A stretch of DNA of 52,479 nt from Oxalobacteraceae bacterium (GCA_947464955.1 CANHZI010000007.1:1-52479), one strand, 5' to 3'. Shown: positions 8,792 to 19,319, numbered from the stretch's first letter. Translations and numbers: made by a program. The notes: generated by a model from the sequence alone, not told the origin.

Positions 8792-9117
8792 CGATTCTTG
8801 CATCTGAGTCACAAGTTGCCAGACGGCAGTACAAATAATTATGCATATTTAGTCATAACAGATTTTTATTTAAATCACATTTTGAAAATATAATTTATAA
8901 CATCGATATGTTTTAAGTATTTTATTCTGAGAAATATCTCAAGAATCTAAGAAAATTTTATTTGAAAAAATATCTACAATTGATCATTACGTAATAAAAC
9001 AACTATTATCTATTCGCTATTGTTCTTCTCTGTTCTACTGAGTCTCTATTCATTTTTTAGCATTCCGCTAAGTAATGGATAAACAAAAATATAAGAAGCA
9101 AAACTAACCACATCTGT
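8792..9117. other. AT-rich gap upstream of the aminopeptidase gene
   Basis: About 325 bases without a coding region, much more AT-rich than the flanking genes. It contains a TATAAT at 8889-8894 without a good -35 partner and a TTACGTAAT element near 8988. I infer it holds the promoter of the M28 aminopeptidase with a long leader, but I cannot fix the start site. Confidence 0.4.
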
Positions 9118-9129
9118 AGGGAGATGAAA

Positions 9130-11019
9130 ATGCAGAAGAAAATTCTATCGAGTTTGCTGTTAGGTTTAGTCCTCAGCGCCACCGGGGTAGCCATCAGCAG
9201 CGCCGGTTCGCAAAAAGTTTGGATTACCGTCGGTGACAGTGCTTTCCAAGAGTTAAAGAAAGTTGCACCAAATATGGTGGTGAGCCAGTCGAAAACACTG
9301 ATGACAGGCGCACCAGGTTTCGCTGCTGAAGAAAAAGTTCATTTGGTTCAAATCGAACGCTCTCAGATCTTCGCCTTGTCAGCAGCTATACATAGCAATC
9401 TTCATCGCTGTGGTGGCTTCGTCGAACATGCGAGCGAATCTGCAGGAAAATCCGTCCTAGCTGGCGGCAATGGTCGCTACGCAGCAGCCCCAAGCTTGGC
9501 TCCAGCCCCATCCTATGCAATCGACAATCAAACGACAGTCACTCCGTTGCTGTCACAAATGCAAGCCACAAACATTGGCCAAACCATCGTCGATCTCTCT
9601 TCATTTGTTAATCGTTATTACACGACTACCGGTGGCGTCAATGGTTCTAACTGGATCAAGAATAAATGGACGACCTTAGCTTCGGGTAAGAGTTATGTCA
9701 CAGTAGAGCAGTTCACGCACGCAGCATGGGCACAAAAGTCTGTGATTATGACAATCCGTGGCACCGACAATGCGTCTGAAGTTGTGGTACTTGGTGGTCA
9801 CCTTGATTCGATTAACACCGCTGGCACAACAGAAACAACAAGCGCACCCGGCGCAGATGATGATGCATCTGGTATCGCCAGCTTAACCGAAACGATTCGA
9901 GTGTTGATGGAATCAAACTATCAACCTCGTCGAACGATCAAATTCATCGCTTATGCTGCAGAAGAAGTGGGACTCAAGGGCTCAGCTGAAATTGCTAAGA
10001 AATTTAAAACCGACGGTGTTAACGTGGTTGGCGTTATTCAATTAGATATGACCAACTACAAAGGCTCAGCAAACGATATCTACTTGTTCCAAGATTATAC
10101 AAATGCGGCACAAAATACTTTTGTCTCTAACCTGATTAAAACCTATCAGCCAACATTGACGATCGGTACTGACAGTTGCGGCTATGGATGTTCCGACCAT
10201 GCATCTTGGTACGCACAAGGCTATCCAACATCGATGCCTTTTGAAACCAGTATGTCGCAAGACAATCCTAAGATTCATACTGCGGGCGACACCTATGCCA
10301 ATATGGGAAGCCAGGCTAACCATGCCTTGAAATTTGCGCGTCTCGCAACTTCCTTCGCGGTAGAGCTCGGTAGTGATGGCCCAAGTACAAGCACAACAGC
10401 ATTAAGCAAAGACGTCGCAGTCAGCGTATCGGGTGCCGCTGGTGCCAATAGTTTCTACAGCTTCGTTGTGCCAACTGGCGCCACAAATTTGACGTTCAAA
10501 TCAAGTGGTGGCACAGGCAATCTAGATTTGTACACGCAACTTGGAAGCAACCCAAGCACAAGCTCATATCTGCAAAGGTCCGCTGGAACAACGAATACTG
10601 AAACAATCACTATTGCAGCGCCTACAGCGGGCACCTATTATGTTTTGGCGAACTCCGTATCTGCTGTGAGTGGTGCAAGTCTGGTGGCTAGTTACCAACT
10701 AAGCTCAGGTAATGTATTAACAAGTGGTGTACCAGTCAGTTTAGGTAGTATGGCGGCGAATGCGACCAAAACTTATACCATCGTTGTACCTGCTGGCAAA
10801 ACCACATTGACGTTCAAGACATCAGGCGGTACCGGCGACATCGACATTTACTCGAAATTCGGTGCAGCACCAACAACCGCTTTGTATGACTTGAAATCAG
10901 ATGGTGCTACCAATACTGAGACGATTACGGTTTCTGCACCAAAAGCTGGCACTTACTATGTTTTAGTGAAAGCCTATGCTGCGTCTAGTGGCGCAAGCTT
11001 AACTGCAACATTGCAGTAA
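9130..11019 (+). CDS. Secreted M28 leucyl aminopeptidase (Vibrio type) with two C-terminal PPC domains
   Basis: A two-zinc exopeptidase that removes N-terminal hydrophobic residues from peptides outside the cell. An N-terminal signal peptide (about residues 1-26) is followed by a propeptide-like region, then the catalytic domain at about 140-410. All five expected metal ligands are visible: H224 (GGHLDS), the D243-D245 cluster (GADDDASG), E278/E279 (AAEEVGLKG), D306 (QLDMTNY) and H383 (KIHTAGDT). The catalytic segment closely resembles the Vibrio proteolyticus aminopeptidase, including CGYGC. Two bacterial pre-peptidase C-terminal (PPC) domains at about 425-510 and 530-628 repeat the motif FKSSGGTGNLDLY/FKTSGGTGDIDIY; they are usually removed after secretion. 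I chose ATG 9130 over 9124 because AGGGAG lies 6 bases before it. A terminator follows. Confidence 0.92.
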   Translation: MQKKILSSLLLGLVLSATGVAISSAGSQKVWITVGDSAFQELKKVAPNMVVSQSKTLMTGAPGFAAEEKVHLVQIERSQIFALSAAIHSNLHRCGGFVEHASESAGKSVLAGGNGRYAAAPSLAPAPSYAIDNQTTVTPLLSQMQATNIGQTIVDLSSFVNRYYTTTGGVNGSNWIKNKWTTLASGKSYVTVEQFTHAAWAQKSVIMTIRGTDNASEVVVLGGHLDSINTAGTTETTSAPGADDDASGIASLTETIRVLMESNYQPRRTIKFIAYAAEEVGLKGSAEIAKKFKTDGVNVVGVIQLDMTNYKGSANDIYLFQDYTNAAQNTFVSNLIKTYQPTLTIGTDSCGYGCSDHASWYAQGYPTSMPFETSMSQDNPKIHTAGDTYANMGSQANHALKFARLATSFAVELGSDGPSTSTTALSKDVAVSVSGAAGANSFYSFVVPTGATNLTFKSSGGTGNLDLYTQLGSNPSTSSYLQRSAGTTNTETITIAAPTAGTYYVLANSVSAVSGASLVASYQLSSGNVLTSGVPVSLGSMAANATKTYTIVVPAGKTTLTFKTSGGTGDIDIYSKFGAAPTTALYDLKSDGATNTETITVSAPKAGTYYVLVKAYAASSGASLTATLQ

Positions 11020-11065
11020 GCAAGGGGAAATGTAGAGTCAAGCTGGTCTTCAGCTTTCTTCACAG

Positions 11066-11093
11066 GGGTGTGCTTAGGCGCACCCTTTTTTTT
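11066..11093 (+). terminator. Intrinsic terminator of the aminopeptidase gene
   Basis: GGGTGTGC and GCGCACCC form an 8-bp stem with one G-T wobble and a TTAG loop, followed directly by eight T residues. It lies 46 bases after the aminopeptidase stop. Confidence 0.88.
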
Positions 11094-11155
11094 CATTCAA
11101 CGTCTGCAACCAAGGCTTGGTACACTAGCGTTTTTTGTGCAAAGAAACTCTCCCT

Positions 11156-12049
11156 GTGTCCCAAACTGCCTTCCTCCTCGTCATTCTTGCTGGTCTAATT
11201 CACGCTATCTGGAACATCGCTGCAAAAAAAGCAGGTGGAGATGTTCGTTTTGCGGGTCTTACCGCACTGATCATGGCAGTGCTCTGGGCACCTGTTGGAA
11301 TTTACGTAGGTTGGGAGATTGTTCCGCAGTGGGGATATCTAGAATGGTTTTTCATTTGCCTCAGTGGCGCACTACATGTGCTCTACTTTATTGTTCTGCT
11401 TCGCGGTTATAGAAAGGCAGACCTTACGGTCGTGTATCCATTGGCTCGAGGTTCAGGACCATTGATTTCATCCACGGTGGCCATCTTTTTCTTAAACGAA
11501 CACTTATCACTGCTCGGCGGCTTTGGCATTGCAGCTGTTGTCAGCGGCGTATTTCTTATTGCTGGTGGCCCCAAGCTCGTGCAGTCACTGCGACAAACAA
11601 CTGCCGTTAGCGACCAACAACTTCGAGTAAAAAAAGGGATCTTTTACGGCATACTCACTGGTGTGTTCATCGCCGCCTATACCGTACTCGACGGTTATGC
11701 CGTAAAAGTCTTATTGTTGTCGCCGATCTTGGTCGATTACTTCGGTAATTTTGCACGCATCGCGTTCCTCGCTCCGGCCATCCTAAGAGATCGTAGACAG
11801 ACTCTGATCTCTTGGAAACGAGAATGGAAGTATGCCTTAATCGTTGGAGGCATCAGCCCGATATCCTATGTCTTGGTGCTATATGCCATGCAGATGGCGC
11901 CCTTAAGTCACGTTGCGCCAGCGCGTGAAGTATCGATGTTATTTGCTGCAATTATCGGTGGGCATTTGCTCGATGAAGGCGATCGACTGCAACGCATTGT
12001 TGGCGCTCTTTGTATCGCGCTTGGGGTAATTGCTCTGGGAAGTTTTTAG
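11156..12049 (+). CDS. EamA/DMT-family inner-membrane transporter
   Basis: About 297 residues with roughly ten membrane helices in two repeats of five, the EamA drug/metabolite transporter plan. Typical elements are QTAFLLVILAGLIHAIWN at the N-terminus, YPLARGSGPLISS near the end of the first repeat, and LSHVAPAREVSMLFAAIIGG in the second. Members export amino acids, metabolites or drugs by proton exchange; the substrate is not predictable here. I prefer GTG 11156 (VSQTAF), which matches family starts and has AAAGAA 9 bases upstream, over a TTG at 11135. It follows the terminator of the aminopeptidase gene, so it probably has its own promoter. Confidence 0.88.
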   Translation: MSQTAFLLVILAGLIHAIWNIAAKKAGGDVRFAGLTALIMAVLWAPVGIYVGWEIVPQWGYLEWFFICLSGALHVLYFIVLLRGYRKADLTVVYPLARGSGPLISSTVAIFFLNEHLSLLGGFGIAAVVSGVFLIAGGPKLVQSLRQTTAVSDQQLRVKKGIFYGILTGVFIAAYTVLDGYAVKVLLLSPILVDYFGNFARIAFLAPAILRDRRQTLISWKREWKYALIVGGISPISYVLVLYAMQMAPLSHVAPAREVSMLFAAIIGGHLLDEGDRLQRIVGALCIALGVIALGSF

Positions 12050-12588
12050 TTACCGAATCAAAATCCCGATCCCATCAATGCGTTTTTGCAGAAAATATGC
12101 CGTGCTGCCCGCTCGTGTATATCTGGAGACGAGATGAGGATTGCAGACGGGCTCGAGTCTAGAAACTAATCAAACGATCGGATCCCGCGAGTTGGCTCTG
12201 CTATCAAAACAGACTGAACAGTCGATACATCTCTACCCAGAGCACGTGTTCAATGGCGAGAAACAATCTCCTTGCAATTTGTTTTGCTCCACTGGCTAGA
12301 TTTTCATCACTTATACCATCGAAGTTAAGTCTAGGCTCTCCTATTCTTATTGTTGTTTTTTGCGGCTGAAATTACGCAGAGATCCCTGTCGAGTTTCTTC
12401 GCCGCAAGCAATTGTCGCTTTCCAACCTCAAAAATAATTGTTGGACTTCTACTGAAATTAGCAACAAATTGATGTCAATGAGTCGCCTTTACCAGAGCAT
12501 ATTCGCCCGAGATCTCTAATTTTGAGCAAGATTTATTTAGGGCAATAAGACGCACCCAATTTTGCTGCTCCGCACCAGAGAGTTCATA
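12050..12588. other. Non-coding gap upstream of the BlaI-type operon
   Basis: About 540 bases in which I see no credible reading frame, tRNA, repeat or strong hairpin. Its composition is mixed. It may hold an uncharacterised small RNA or a decayed gene, but nothing in the sequence supports naming one. Confidence 0.4.
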
Positions 12589-12617
12589 TTGACAAGTCAA
12601 CATCCTTAAACTACATT
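12589..12617 (+). promoter_or_regulatory. Promoter of the BlaI/BlaR1-type operon
   Basis: A perfect TTGACA at 12589-12594 and TACATT at 12612-12617 are separated by 17 bases. The -10 hexamer lies inside the left arm of the palindromic operator, so repressor binding would block polymerase directly. Transcription would begin near 12624, leaving a leader of about 48 bases. Confidence 0.75.
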
Positions 12618-12636
12618 TGTCGTACTACAAATGTAG
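12611..12636. promoter_or_regulatory. BlaI-type operator palindrome
   Basis: CTACATTTGT and ACAAATGTAG are exact reverse complements around a 6-base spacer. BlaI/MecI repressors recognise TACA/TGTA dyads, and both arms carry TACA-TT-TGT or TACA-AA-TGTA. The site overlaps the -10 region of the promoter and is 36 bases upstream of the repressor gene, as expected for autorepression. Confidence 0.82.
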
Positions 12637-12671
12637 AATTAAATAATTATATAGTTCAAAGGGATGAGATC

Positions 12672-13064
12672 GTGGAAGACGAGAACAACAATGTATCGCT
12701 AAGTGATTTGCAGTTAGCCATCATGCGCGCCTTATGGAGCAAGCCTAATTCTTCAACCACTGAAGTTGTCGAAGCTGTACGAGCCAGCCGCCCTCTCGCT
12801 CACACCACCATCGCGACCTTGTTAACACGTCTTGAGAAACGTGGCTTGGTGGAAGTGAGTCGTGATGGTCGCCAACTCACCTACCGTGCCTTACTCTCGG
12901 AAAACCAAGTTCAAAAATCGATGGTCTCTGATTTAGTGTCCTCGCTATTCATGGGCAACACTAGCGCACTGTTAAGTCATCTTGTTAAAGAAGATGAGAT
13001 CGATAATGACGACCTCGAAAAAATACGTAACCTCTTAGAGCGAAAAGGAAAGAATCGTGCTTGA
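12672..13064 (+). CDS. blaI: BlaI/MecI/CopY-family repressor
   Basis: A 130-residue winged-helix repressor. The DNA-binding half is plain: LSDLQLAIMRALWSKPNSST, then AHTTIATLLTRLEKRGLVEV with the usual recognition helix, and DGRQLTYRA in the wing. The C-terminal part (about 80-130) would dimerise; the family is inactivated by proteolysis in that region by the partner M56 protease. It starts at GTG 12672, preceded by AAGGGATGAG, because the nearby ATG at 12664 is out of frame. The end overlaps the protease gene by 8 bases. The gene symbol reflects the family, not proven control of a beta-lactamase; no beta-lactamase gene is in the window. Confidence 0.9.
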   Translation: MEDENNNVSLSDLQLAIMRALWSKPNSSTTEVVEAVRASRPLAHTTIATLLTRLEKRGLVEVSRDGRQLTYRALLSENQVQKSMVSDLVSSLFMGNTSALLSHLVKEDEIDNDDLEKIRNLLERKGKNRA

Positions 13065-15168
13065 TCATTTTTCTCCTGCTGTACTAGTTTGGGCATTCAC
13101 TTATGTCGTTCATAGTAGTGCTTTGATCGTCTTCGCCTACTTACTTGACCGCGCAGGCTTGTTAAAGAAAACCCGCAATGCTGAACTCGTTTGGCGCTTC
13201 GCGCTTTTTGGCGGTCTTCTTACAGCAAGCGCACAGCTTTACTTAGGCAGCACCAATGAAGCGATCGAAAATCGCCCTGTTCTTCAAGCAAGTGAGATCG
13301 CTCATCTAGGTTATCCACTACCGGAAAACCTTCCGATTAGCAAAACGCTGATAAAGCCAGAGAATAATGCCGTAACACCTCAGATACAAACGCGAGAATT
13401 GCTGTCGAATCACGACACCAGCCGTAAGCCAGCGACAGTAGAGATCGAACTGCCGGGTAAGGTACAAGAAATTACTTCGTACTTCGTATTAGTGTGGGCG
13501 ATGATCGCCATCTTTGCCTGCCTCATCACCTATCGCTCAGCACGTTATCTGAATCGCTTAGCCGCATACTTTCCTGATGCCGACAAGTCGACCCTAAAAC
13601 ACATCATGAACCGCATGTCGGATCGCGATCAAACTCGCATTCAATTGAAAGTAAGCGAACAGTGGAATAGCCCATTTGTAACACCTGACAACACAATTTG
13701 CATTCCGCGCTGGGCCTTCACGAAACTTACTGAAGACCAAAGAGATGCCATGCTGGCACATGAGGTCGCTCATGTTTTGAGACGTGATCCGGCTTGGCGT
13801 GTTGCGATGCAACTGCTCGCGCGGATTTGCTTTTTCCAAGTCTTGAATCGGCTCGCGATCCATAAACTAGAGCTTTTAGCTGAACTCGCCTGTGACGAAA
13901 ACGCCGCCAATACCTCTGGCAAACCACACGAACTTGCAGAGGCACTTTATGCCTGTGCGCGAGTCTTTAAAGCCAAAGAGGCACCCTCACTCGCTTTGGC
14001 CATGTCGCGCCAAGGTTCACCTTTGTTAAAAAGAATCACCAGTCTGCTCGACACAGAATTATTAGCACAAGCCGCCATCCCACAAAGTAAATCAGCACTA
14101 GCGGTTAAATATAGTTTGTTAAGCGTGGGCTTGCTGGCGGTCGTCTTCAGCACCCCAAGCATCATTGTAAGTTTCGAAAAAATCACGCCGCAACTTCAGG
14201 CTGCAGTCAGCAAAGTCAGCCACTTTGCACGCGAGGTGACAATTGCTGCGAATTTGAGAACGGCGGACAAACCAATACACCAAGTAAGCGCAAACGCGAT
14301 CACGCCGCGCACAGAATTATTAGTAAAGGAAAACCTTACCGCGACATCCGAGAACAGCCATTCCCTTTCGAACACAGTTTCTTTTGAACCGACCGACAAA
14401 ACCAATTTAGATGATCTCAATGAAGCAAACCGTCTTCGCATTAGAAAGGACTTCAGCAGAGCGACAAGCATGTATCAAATGCTGGCGGAAAAAGGAAGCG
14501 TCGAAGCACAACAGGCACTCGGTGAAATGTACTGGTTTGGATCAGGTGTGCCTAGTAATCCAAAATTGGCAGAAGAATGGTTTAAGAAAGCATCTGCCAA
14601 TGGTTCGCTTAATGCAGACAAGTTTCTCGCCGTCCTTGCCGAGCGCGAAAAACATCAAAACGAAATTCAGTTTTTCACCAATGAATATGATGGAAGAGGC
14701 CTTAAATTTGTCGAGATGAATTGTAACCGTCCTGACTTTAGCACTGCTGCTCACAATAGTGTGGATATCGAAAACATGATCAATCACATCAATGAGTTTG
14801 CATCTTGTTTTAATCAATACGGAGAACGTCTCAATGCGAGTAAAGATCTTGAGCGTGTGATTCCAAATGAGGTTCTGCGTCTAATGACGGATGAGGAAGT
14901 GGAAAAAGCGATCAACCGTAGCACACGTGCGCTTGCCACCATACGTTTGACTGCCAATATGATTGCCGACGATTTTACGATGGAGAAGCGCACCTGGGAG
15001 ACCCGCACTCGAGAGTATTTTAAAGGTGCGCGTTCACGTGATTGGGTCTCGCTTAAACGGGTCGCATTGATCGGTGGCGTGGATCCTGAACTGGCGCTCA
15101 TGCATGATCCCCAGCTGGTAAAAATCAATACAGAAACAAGACTTAATATGAAGCTGCCAGCCTACTAA
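13057..15168 (+). CDS. BlaR1-like M56 membrane protease with Sel1-like repeats and a novel two-cysteine domain as sensor
   Basis: This 703-residue protein has BlaR1/MecR1 topology: helices at about 5-29, 38-60 and 137-163, a cytoplasmic M56 zinc-protease loop, and a fourth helix at about 345-370. The protease motif is H235-E-V-A-H239, with E276 in AELACDEN as likely third ligand. It should cleave, or trigger cleavage of, the BlaI-type repressor encoded just upstream. The periplasmic part differs from BlaR1: there is no penicillin-binding SxxK domain. Instead, Sel1/TPR-like repeats occupy about 450-525 (QQALGEMYWFGSGVP, LAEEWFKKASANGS), and a domain at about 550-660 carries C556 and C584 in a CxRP-x25-C-x-N pattern. 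The downstream gene repeats that domain. It starts at GTG 13057, overlapping the repressor gene, after AAAGGAAAG. Confidence 0.87.
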   Translation: MLDHFSPAVLVWAFTYVVHSSALIVFAYLLDRAGLLKKTRNAELVWRFALFGGLLTASAQLYLGSTNEAIENRPVLQASEIAHLGYPLPENLPISKTLIKPENNAVTPQIQTRELLSNHDTSRKPATVEIELPGKVQEITSYFVLVWAMIAIFACLITYRSARYLNRLAAYFPDADKSTLKHIMNRMSDRDQTRIQLKVSEQWNSPFVTPDNTICIPRWAFTKLTEDQRDAMLAHEVAHVLRRDPAWRVAMQLLARICFFQVLNRLAIHKLELLAELACDENAANTSGKPHELAEALYACARVFKAKEAPSLALAMSRQGSPLLKRITSLLDTELLAQAAIPQSKSALAVKYSLLSVGLLAVVFSTPSIIVSFEKITPQLQAAVSKVSHFAREVTIAANLRTADKPIHQVSANAITPRTELLVKENLTATSENSHSLSNTVSFEPTDKTNLDDLNEANRLRIRKDFSRATSMYQMLAEKGSVEAQQALGEMYWFGSGVPSNPKLAEEWFKKASANGSLNADKFLAVLAEREKHQNEIQFFTNEYDGRGLKFVEMNCNRPDFSTAAHNSVDIENMINHINEFASCFNQYGERLNASKDLERVIPNEVLRLMTDEEVEKAINRSTRALATIRLTANMIADDFTMEKRTWETRTREYFKGARSRDWVSLKRVALIGGVDPELALMHDPQLVKINTETRLNMKLPAY

Positions 15169-15229
15169 TCCTATTCTTGGAGCTTAACTTTCAAATCTGA
15201 AGAAAACACCAGCAAATCAAGAGCGGAAC

Positions 15230-16343
<1,114 letters not shown>

Positions 16344-16390
16344 ACGCGCGGCACAACCGTTAAGATGTTGCAGGACGCCAAGGGGCCTCG

Positions 16391-19093
16391 TCATTCGGGC
16401 ATTTTCTCAAAACGCTTGTCCAGCTTAGGCTCAAACAGTTGAGGTGGAACTACTGGAGCCACTTTCGCAGGTTCAGATTGAACTTGCTTCGAAACGGGTT
16501 TCACATTCTGTTTCGGCGTTGGCGCGGCTTGCTTTTGCCACCAATAATAGCCAAGCAATAATGCACTAACGAGCAGCACCATCACGACTACCACTGTATT
16601 TGAACGAGCGCGATTTCTATTTGCGCTCTCGAGATACAGTTCAAAATCGTCTTTCGCGTCGTAGCGGATGACAGACAAGCTCGTCGATACTTCAGCCTGA
16701 TTTGTTTGCGATGAACTTGGTGCCAAGCTAGGCTCCACACTATCATTGATATCAAGCGCCAACTGCTGTTCGTGCCGCTGTACGCGCGCCAACTCGTCCT
16801 CAGTTTGCAATCGTTGCTCATGAACTCGTACGCGCTCTGCTTCTGCAAATTCAGCTTGCTGCTCAAGATCGCGGCGACGCTCTTTGGCCTGCAATAATTC
16901 GTCAAGCGCTTGACGTTTCGTTCGCTCTTCCTCGATCAACGCTTGCTCAGTCGCTAAACGCTCCTGCGCGATCGATTGCGCCTCTTGCTCGCGGATGAGC
17001 TTTTGACGAGCTATCACACTAGCCTCTTTTTCTGCCCCCAGTTTCGCTTTTGCTTTTTGCAAGCGTTCTTTCTCCGAGGCGATCGCCACATGTGCTTCAG
17101 CTAATTGTTTCTTCTCGATCTCTGCACGCGCAGCGGCCTCTTCCAAATCAGCATCACTAACACTCAACTGTGATTCAAGATCTTGTCTGTGTGACTGTAA
17201 TTGTTGCAGGATTTGTTCTTGCTCAGATCGACTGACTTGAATTTGTTCTATTGTGCTTTCCAAATTCAACTTACGCTCGACCAGTGCTAATTTTTCACTT
17301 TCCAATTGCTGTAAATTTGCAGCCCGCGCCTGCGCATCTTGCTCAACTTTGAGTTGCTCCTGCAGCTGTTGCTCCAATTGGCGCTCCAGTTCCACCTCAC
17401 TCTGAAGGGAACTAGCCAATTCCGCGTCGGTTAGGACTCGTTGCTCATGTAACCTCTGCGCATCCGTTTCTGCTTGTTGACGTTCTAACAGTTTGTGTTG
17501 ATTCGCGATAGTAATCGAGACGCGTTCACGGGCGACAAGCTCGGCTTCCGCTTCGGCCTTCGCCAAAGCCTTAGCTGCGTCTAGCAGCGACTGTTCATGC
17601 ACCAAACGTTGCTGTTCGAGTCGGATCGCTTCGGCGTCATCAAGTTGTCGTTGACGAGCCAATTGCTCCGCTTCGAGTTCGTCTTGCAAGCGTTTTTCTT
17701 GTAAACGCTCGAGTTCTTGTTCTTCAGCCAATCGACGTGCAGCTGCATCTGCGGCGGTCTTTTCAGCTAACTTACGTTTCTCGACTTGCGCCAAAAGATC
17801 GCGTTCCGCTAATTGACGCCGCGCAGTTTGGCTTGCTGCATCCTCGTCGGCCATCGCTCGCTCCTGGGCGCGTTGCGCTGCCAATTCTTCGAGCATCAAT
17901 TGTTCTTTCGCTTTACGCTCGGCTTCATCTTCTGCCATCGAGAGCGCAACAGCAGCTTCCATTAAATCTGTTTCCAATTGCATCTTGTCATGCAATAGCT
18001 GGGCCGCTTCATTTTGAGCCGCTAGGCGCTCTTGCACACGTTGTTCGGCTAAGCGACTCACGACCAATCGTTCAGTCGCCTTAATCTTTGCTTCCTGCTC
18101 CATCGCAATAGTCAATTTTGCCGCTTTGATCAAGGCGTTTTCCGCTTCTATGGCGGCATTTCTCTGATGAATCTCAGTCTCGGCTTCTTGCTCTTTTTGA
18201 CGCGCAGTCTGTTGAGCTTCGAGCTCCTTTTGCAAGCGCTCATTCGCCAGCGCTACCGAGTTTGCTTCAGCTAATTGCCTTGCTTCAGCAAGCCTATTTG
18301 CCTCTTCCTCGGCTTGTTGGCGCTGTGTGACGACTTCGAGCAATTGTTTTTCTTCGGCCTCTCTTGTTTGCGCAGCTAAAAGCGCTTCTTGCTCAACGAC
18401 AGCACGGCTTTTCGCAGCAGCAATCAAGGCTGTTTCCGCTTCATGTCTTTCGCGAGCTGTAACGGCACCTTGTTGTTCAAGTTCCCTACGCTCCATCGCT
18501 GTCTTCTCGGCTCGCTGCGTGGCGGCCAAATGCGCCTCGGCCTTAAGCTTCGCTTTGGTCTCGATCTCTAATAATTCTTTCGCAGCAGCCACTGCTTTTT
18601 GATCAAGCTCAAGTCTCGAGCTTTCGACCGTGTTTAATGTCACTTCCGCTTCTTGTCGCTCTTGGGCGAGCTTCAAGGCATTTTGCTCACTCTCTAAACG
18701 TTGCTTTGCTAATTTTTCAGCCTGCTTTTCAGCCATCAAACGCGTGCGTACTTTGTACAATAAATCTTGCTCAAACTCTGCTTTGGTGTTGGCATCAATA
18801 AGCAAGTCTCGCTCGATCTTGGAACGGGCGTACGCTGCTTGTTGCAACTCCCATTCTTTATCAATTTGATCCAACACACTTTCACTGTTCTTCGTTAGTG
18901 TAGTTGAGGCTTCTAGCGGCGCTAATGCGACGACACTATGCACATCAAGCTGAGAATTTGCAGGTTGCTCGTCGTTCTTTGCGAAGTTCATTCGGCGCAA
19001 GTCTGGTCCGCTGTGCTGGTCTATTGCACTGTCACCACCCAATTTTTCTTCCGAAGAATGGCCAAATAAGGTTTGTTTCAATTGTTTAAACAT
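16391..19093 (-). CDS. Giant tail-anchored rod protein made of exact 14-residue repeats
   Basis: This 900-residue protein is not a family I recognise. Residues 1-75 are a polar head. Residues 76-775 are about 50 consecutive units of exactly 14 residues with no insertion or deletion that I could find when writing out the units. The consensus is roughly R-L-x-A-E-x-x-A-x-x-x-A-x-E. Two heptads per unit make a continuous Ala/Leu/Gln/Glu-rich coiled coil likely; a single helix of 700 residues would be about 100 nm. A membrane helix follows at about 832-852 (TVVVVMVLLVSALLLGYYWW). A Lys/Pro-rich tail of about 48 residues would lie in the periplasm, with the rod in the cytoplasm. It is convergent with cdd and apparently monocistronic. 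A structural, scaffolding or spacer role is a guess. Confidence 0.82.
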   Translation of the reverse strand: MFKQLKQTLFGHSSEEKLGGDSAIDQHSGPDLRRMNFAKNDEQPANSQLDVHSVVALAPLEASTTLTKNSESVLDQIDKEWELQQAAYARSKIERDLLIDANTKAEFEQDLLYKVRTRLMAEKQAEKLAKQRLESEQNALKLAQERQEAEVTLNTVESSRLELDQKAVAAAKELLEIETKAKLKAEAHLAATQRAEKTAMERRELEQQGAVTARERHEAETALIAAAKSRAVVEQEALLAAQTREAEEKQLLEVVTQRQQAEEEANRLAEARQLAEANSVALANERLQKELEAQQTARQKEQEAETEIHQRNAAIEAENALIKAAKLTIAMEQEAKIKATERLVVSRLAEQRVQERLAAQNEAAQLLHDKMQLETDLMEAAVALSMAEDEAERKAKEQLMLEELAAQRAQERAMADEDAASQTARRQLAERDLLAQVEKRKLAEKTAADAAARRLAEEQELERLQEKRLQDELEAEQLARQRQLDDAEAIRLEQQRLVHEQSLLDAAKALAKAEAEAELVARERVSITIANQHKLLERQQAETDAQRLHEQRVLTDAELASSLQSEVELERQLEQQLQEQLKVEQDAQARAANLQQLESEKLALVERKLNLESTIEQIQVSRSEQEQILQQLQSHRQDLESQLSVSDADLEEAAARAEIEKKQLAEAHVAIASEKERLQKAKAKLGAEKEASVIARQKLIREQEAQSIAQERLATEQALIEEERTKRQALDELLQAKERRRDLEQQAEFAEAERVRVHEQRLQTEDELARVQRHEQQLALDINDSVEPSLAPSSSQTNQAEVSTSLSVIRYDAKDDFELYLESANRNRARSNTVVVVMVLLVSALLLGYYWWQKQAAPTPKQNVKPVSKQVQSEPAKVAPVVPPQLFEPKLDKRFEKMPE
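16769..18868 (-). repeat. 42-bp-period coding repeat (50 units of 14 codons)
   Basis: This DNA encodes residues 76-775 of the rod protein. Units such as RLMAEKQAEKLAKQ, RQLAEANSVALANE, RKLAEKTAADAAAR and RLQDELEAEQLARQ follow each other in exact register. DNA identity between units is low, so the period is kept at protein level and is probably old. From about unit 38 onward Arg tends to occupy position 14 rather than 1. Confidence 0.85.
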
Positions 19094-19133
19094 GCGAGCA
19101 CATCCAGATCAAGAACTTTTCCAAAACCACGAG

Positions 19134-19166
19134 CAGCGATGTGAGAGACGATCTCTCACATCGCTG
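19134..19166. other. Perfect 15-bp inverted repeat between the rod-protein and outer-membrane-protein genes
   Basis: CAGCGATGTGAGAGA and its exact reverse complement flank a CGA centre. The repeat begins 41 bases upstream of the rod-protein start and lies 154 bases past the stop of the outer-membrane-protein gene (19320). No clean T-tract follows on either strand. It could be a factor-assisted terminator or an operator for the rod-protein gene. Confidence 0.6.
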
Positions 19167-19319
19167 GCAAAGTTTCATTTTACTGAATAATGGGCAGTTT
19201 TCCCTTTTATCTGTTAGACAAACACTAACAATCAGGGAGAAATGCTGCGATACAACCACAACTTGAAATAAGCAGAGAAATATCGCTGTGAGATGGAAGC
19301 ATCGAATGACGAAAATTCT

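Noticed and set aside
12050-12588. tRNA or small RNA gene in the gap before the BlaI-type operon
   Set aside because: No cloverleaf, strong hairpin with T-tract or promoter-terminator pair could be found by eye.
17737-18602. Long plus-strand frames inside the 14-residue-repeat gene
   Set aside because: They are antisense to periodic coding DNA, which keeps alternative frames open.
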